Shown one piece after another: positions 1 to 64,000 of a DNA stretch of 64,000 nt. The notes beneath the pieces are model-generated. The model was not told the origin of the DNA, made no database searches, and saw only the letters and a list, made by a program, of their open reading frames with translations. The DNA is from Amorphochlora amoebiformis (Eukaryota > Cercozoa > Chlorarachniophyceae), in assembly GCA_054601695.1 (NCBI GenBank), contig BAAHQB010000177.1:310001-374000 (forward strand), in the 5' to 3' direction. Made by a program: the position numbers and the translations under genes. Positions within the stretch are counted from its first letter, which is position 1. Every line of letters begins with the position of its first letter.

Positions 1-45
1 ATGTATATATATACATGTATATATATATACATATATATGATGTAC

Positions 46-8527
<8,482 letters not shown>

Positions 8528-8953
8528 GGTTTATTGCAGGCTGGGCTAAGTGCAGAGGTGATGACGTACGGCGTCCCAGAGGGGCGTCGACGGCCTTGTG
8601 GGTGCCGAAATATTACTGTATGAGATTTTGTCGGGTTTTAACAGATATCCAAAGTACGATATATTACATAACAGGGTCAAGATATTTCGAGAACCGGGGA
8701 TACCGGACATTGGTCTCCACGGATCTCTGAAAATTCCGGTCGGCTTGTTTGGAGCCCTTGTCGAACGAAAGCGATGCTCACGAGTGAGATTGTTCAGAAA
8801 GTTCAGGTTCAGAGGCATGGATAAAGGGGGAAAAGAGATATGAATAGATTTCTTCTTTATATTTTCGGGTAAAATTTTGATTTGCCCGGGGGAGCCCCGG
8901 AAAAGGGATGAAGGAGGGTGCGTGTCGGTGATAGATTATTATTTTTTCGGCAG
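8528..8953. promoter_or_regulatory. Divergent intergenic/5' region between SEC23 and EFL1
   Basis: About 430 bp of non-repetitive sequence separate the SEC23 start codon from the first recognised EFL1 exon, and the genes are transcribed away from each other. It must hold both promoters and the EFL1 exon with the start Met. I could not choose that exon: upstream of 8954 the conserved frame runs into a stop at 8911 with no ATG after it. Candidate ATGs (for example 8818 and 8910) do not reach 8954 in phase by an obvious donor. No TATA box or other promoter element is convincing. Confidence 0.5.
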
Positions 8954-44113
<35,160 letters not shown>

Positions 44114-44638
44114 GAATACTACATTTCGTAGTAAAATAGAAGGTTATGAGGCTTCAGCATGGACATCAATTATGTTTAAAAAAAAATGCAACTGTGTGCT
44201 AAAACTTATTATGATTGGTGCTACATATATAACTTAATTACGTAGGCTAATCGTAGCTTAGTAGTACAATTTAGGCTAATGTACTATTTTTGTAGAGTAA
44301 ATCACTGGTGCACCGTATTTTAGTACGTACACATTTTACGTAGCTCTAGGTTAGATTCTCAGAGTATACGCTATGCAAAAAGTACTATCGGATATTGATA
44401 TCATTGCTATGCTTCTAGGCTTAAAGAACGCCGCCGTAAAGCTTATCATAGTATACCTAATATGACAAGGCCGACTAGCCGTACGCTCTTCATTAGTTTG
44501 CTTTTTAAAAAACTAACCATAGCCGTAAAAATCTCATTCTTATACCGTATGAATGCAATATTAATAATAATTTCATAATATTAGTAGATATCATGTATAT
44601 ATATATTCATATATAAATATATATACATATATATACAT

Positions 44639-44674
<36 letters not shown>

Positions 44675-44735
44675 GTTGGTAATTGTTACGACGCATCTAA
44701 CCCTATATTCATGATATGAAGAGTTAAGGTGCCCC

Positions 44736-44785
<50 letters not shown>

Positions 44786-45042
44786 CATATATATATATAT
44801 ATATACATAGAGATACCCCCTCTAAGATTTGTCGATATTGGAACCTCACACACACACATTATAATGATACTTTAAAAAATCACTTTTAGCTTTGAAAGGC
44901 TGTGTATGGGGCGAATGGGCAAGTTGTCATCATCGTCGACCAGTTCCTTCCCAGATGACGAGAAAGAGAGTGTGTTGGATGTCACCCTAGTTCGTCACAT
45001 TGGTTGTTTTCCGATCATGATTCCGTCTGAATTTAGGCTAAA
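44114..45042. other. EFL1 3' flank / intergenic
   Basis: About 480 bp of AT-rich unique sequence follow the EFL1 stop, then (TA)n to 44800 and unique sequence to 45042. I see no open frame of interest and no clear polyadenylation signal that can be singled out. The 44880-45030 part continues, interrupted by stops, from the minus-strand frame next door. Confidence 0.6.
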
Positions 45043-45197
45043 TTATGCAATAAAATCGTAGAGTATGGTCAAAGTGTCACGGGTTATTCTGAAGCATACA
45101 TTGAGGTCGATATTATGTGTTGTTACTAGCATATGTATATTTATAATATATATATATGTATATATGTGTATACACATATATATATATATATATATGT

Positions 45198-45260
<63 letters not shown>

Positions 45261-45273
45261 TATATATATATAT

Positions 45274-45350
<77 letters not shown>

Positions 45351-45702
45351 AATCTCGCACGATTGACCAGTTCATCTCCTCGTAATGGGTGTCGCACAGC
45401 ACCGCTGCACCCGGAGTCAGAGAGCACCAATAGGGCCACAACCACGTATTTATTCTTTTGTAGCGATTGTGTTGACGTCGGTGGCCGTCATCGTCTTGAA
45501 TCAGACTCCGACTCTTGATAGCAGTAGTCTGCTGTGGGTAGCGGAGATCTTGTTCTTGACTTACCCGGCGGATATGCAGATATTTCGACTCGAAGCCGGA
45601 CTCCTTCGTCAGACTTGCGGCGATGAGGCCTGCCAACTTCTTGCTGTTGAGTTCCATAGCATACTTTTTCTTACGTTGAATCGGATGCGGGCATGGCGCC
45701 AA
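45043..45702 (-). pseudogene. Unnamed ORF, possibly a PIF/Harbinger-like transposase N-terminal remnant
   Basis: Minus strand: a 355-nt part (45348-45702) starting MAPCPHP or, internally, [11 protein letters not shown], then a (TA)n intron with GTATAT/CTAG borders. The second part (45043-45125) joins in phase and ends [24 protein letters not shown]. The pattern [13 protein letters not shown]...[15 protein letters not shown] resembles the segment before the DDE core of PIF/Harbinger transposases (Y..L...L...D......FR[MI]...T...L). No DDE part, terminal inverted repeats or target duplication were found. A GTAAGT...CCCACAG pair inside the first part could be a further intron. It may instead be an unrelated orphan gene. 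Confidence 0.3.
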
Positions 45703-45921
45703 GCGGTTGCCGGAGACCGCGAATTTATCAAATTCTGTCGAAAAATATTTGGTGATCTAACCTAAAACCAACCAATCTTACACTGGGACAGCCCCGGGAC
45801 AAGTTACCTGCGCTGTGACCAAATGCTTTGTCACCACCTTAGTCACGCTAACCTGTCACACCATCTCCTCAAATTCTCATACTTTCGCCCCGTCAGCCAT
45901 CTCCCCCCCCAAAAATTCCGC
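45703..45921. other. Short region before the protease gene
   Basis: About 220 bp between the minus-strand remnant and the plus-strand gene. An upstream in-frame ATG at 45823 could extend the next gene by 33 residues rich in His and Leu. No promoter motif is obvious. Confidence 0.5.

Positions 45922-64000
<18,079 letters not shown>

Noticed and set aside
45385-45765. 127-residue open frame on the plus strand
   Set aside because: It overlaps the minus-strand frame with the more convincing pattern, shows no recognisable domain and lies in no splice context.

Overview
This is eukaryotic nuclear DNA from an intron-dense organism, most likely a unicellular alga or other protist. The lineage cannot be fixed from sequence alone. 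About two thirds of the window is simple sequence: (TA)n, CA/TG, CT/GA, poly-C and interstitial CCCTAA/TTAGGG (telomere-type) arrays. Real coding sequence was recovered by looking, between the repeats, for short stretches that translate into conserved protein blocks and join in phase across GT...AG borders.

Layout. (1) 46-8527, minus strand: SEC23, the COPII coat GTPase-activating subunit, 16 exons, about 536 residues. The C-terminal third lies beyond the left edge. (2) 8528-8953: a short divergent intergenic region. (3) 8954-44113, plus strand: EFL1 (EFTUD1/Ria1), the cytoplasmic 60S-maturation GTPase. 54 exons total 3,270 nt (1,089 codons plus stop), exactly in frame, within 35 kb. Only the exon holding the start Met is unresolved. 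(4) 44114-45042: EFL1 3' flank. (5) 45043-45702, minus: a weakly recognised, possibly PIF/Harbinger-like transposase remnant. (6) 45922-63549 and off the right edge, plus: an unnamed gene with 26 exons found. It encodes an N-terminal hydrophobic segment, a SAP/ARMET-like helical motif, a second membrane segment, an acidic linker and two retropepsin-like aspartic protease half-domains. The first has DLAAG where D-T/S-G is expected; the second has a normal DTG.

What stands out is the introns. Many are almost nothing but microsatellite with a splice site at each end: (TA)n introns written GTATAT...TATAG, and telomere-repeat introns written GTAACCCTAACCC...CCCTAG, down to 71 nt. In all three genes the sense strand of long CT tracts is the pyrimidine strand and most telomeric arrays are C-rich in the sense strand, so repeat orientation flips with gene orientation. 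Next to at least 17 exons the introns also carry partial copies of the adjacent exon together with its splice site (decoy exons), from one to five copies each. Several minisatellites start exactly at a splice donor. Together this looks like a genome that grows introns by copying intron/exon edges and filling with microsatellite.

Functionally the two named genes are ordinary housekeeping genes (vesicle coat, ribosome maturation). The novelty is in gene architecture and in the tandem retropepsin-like protein.
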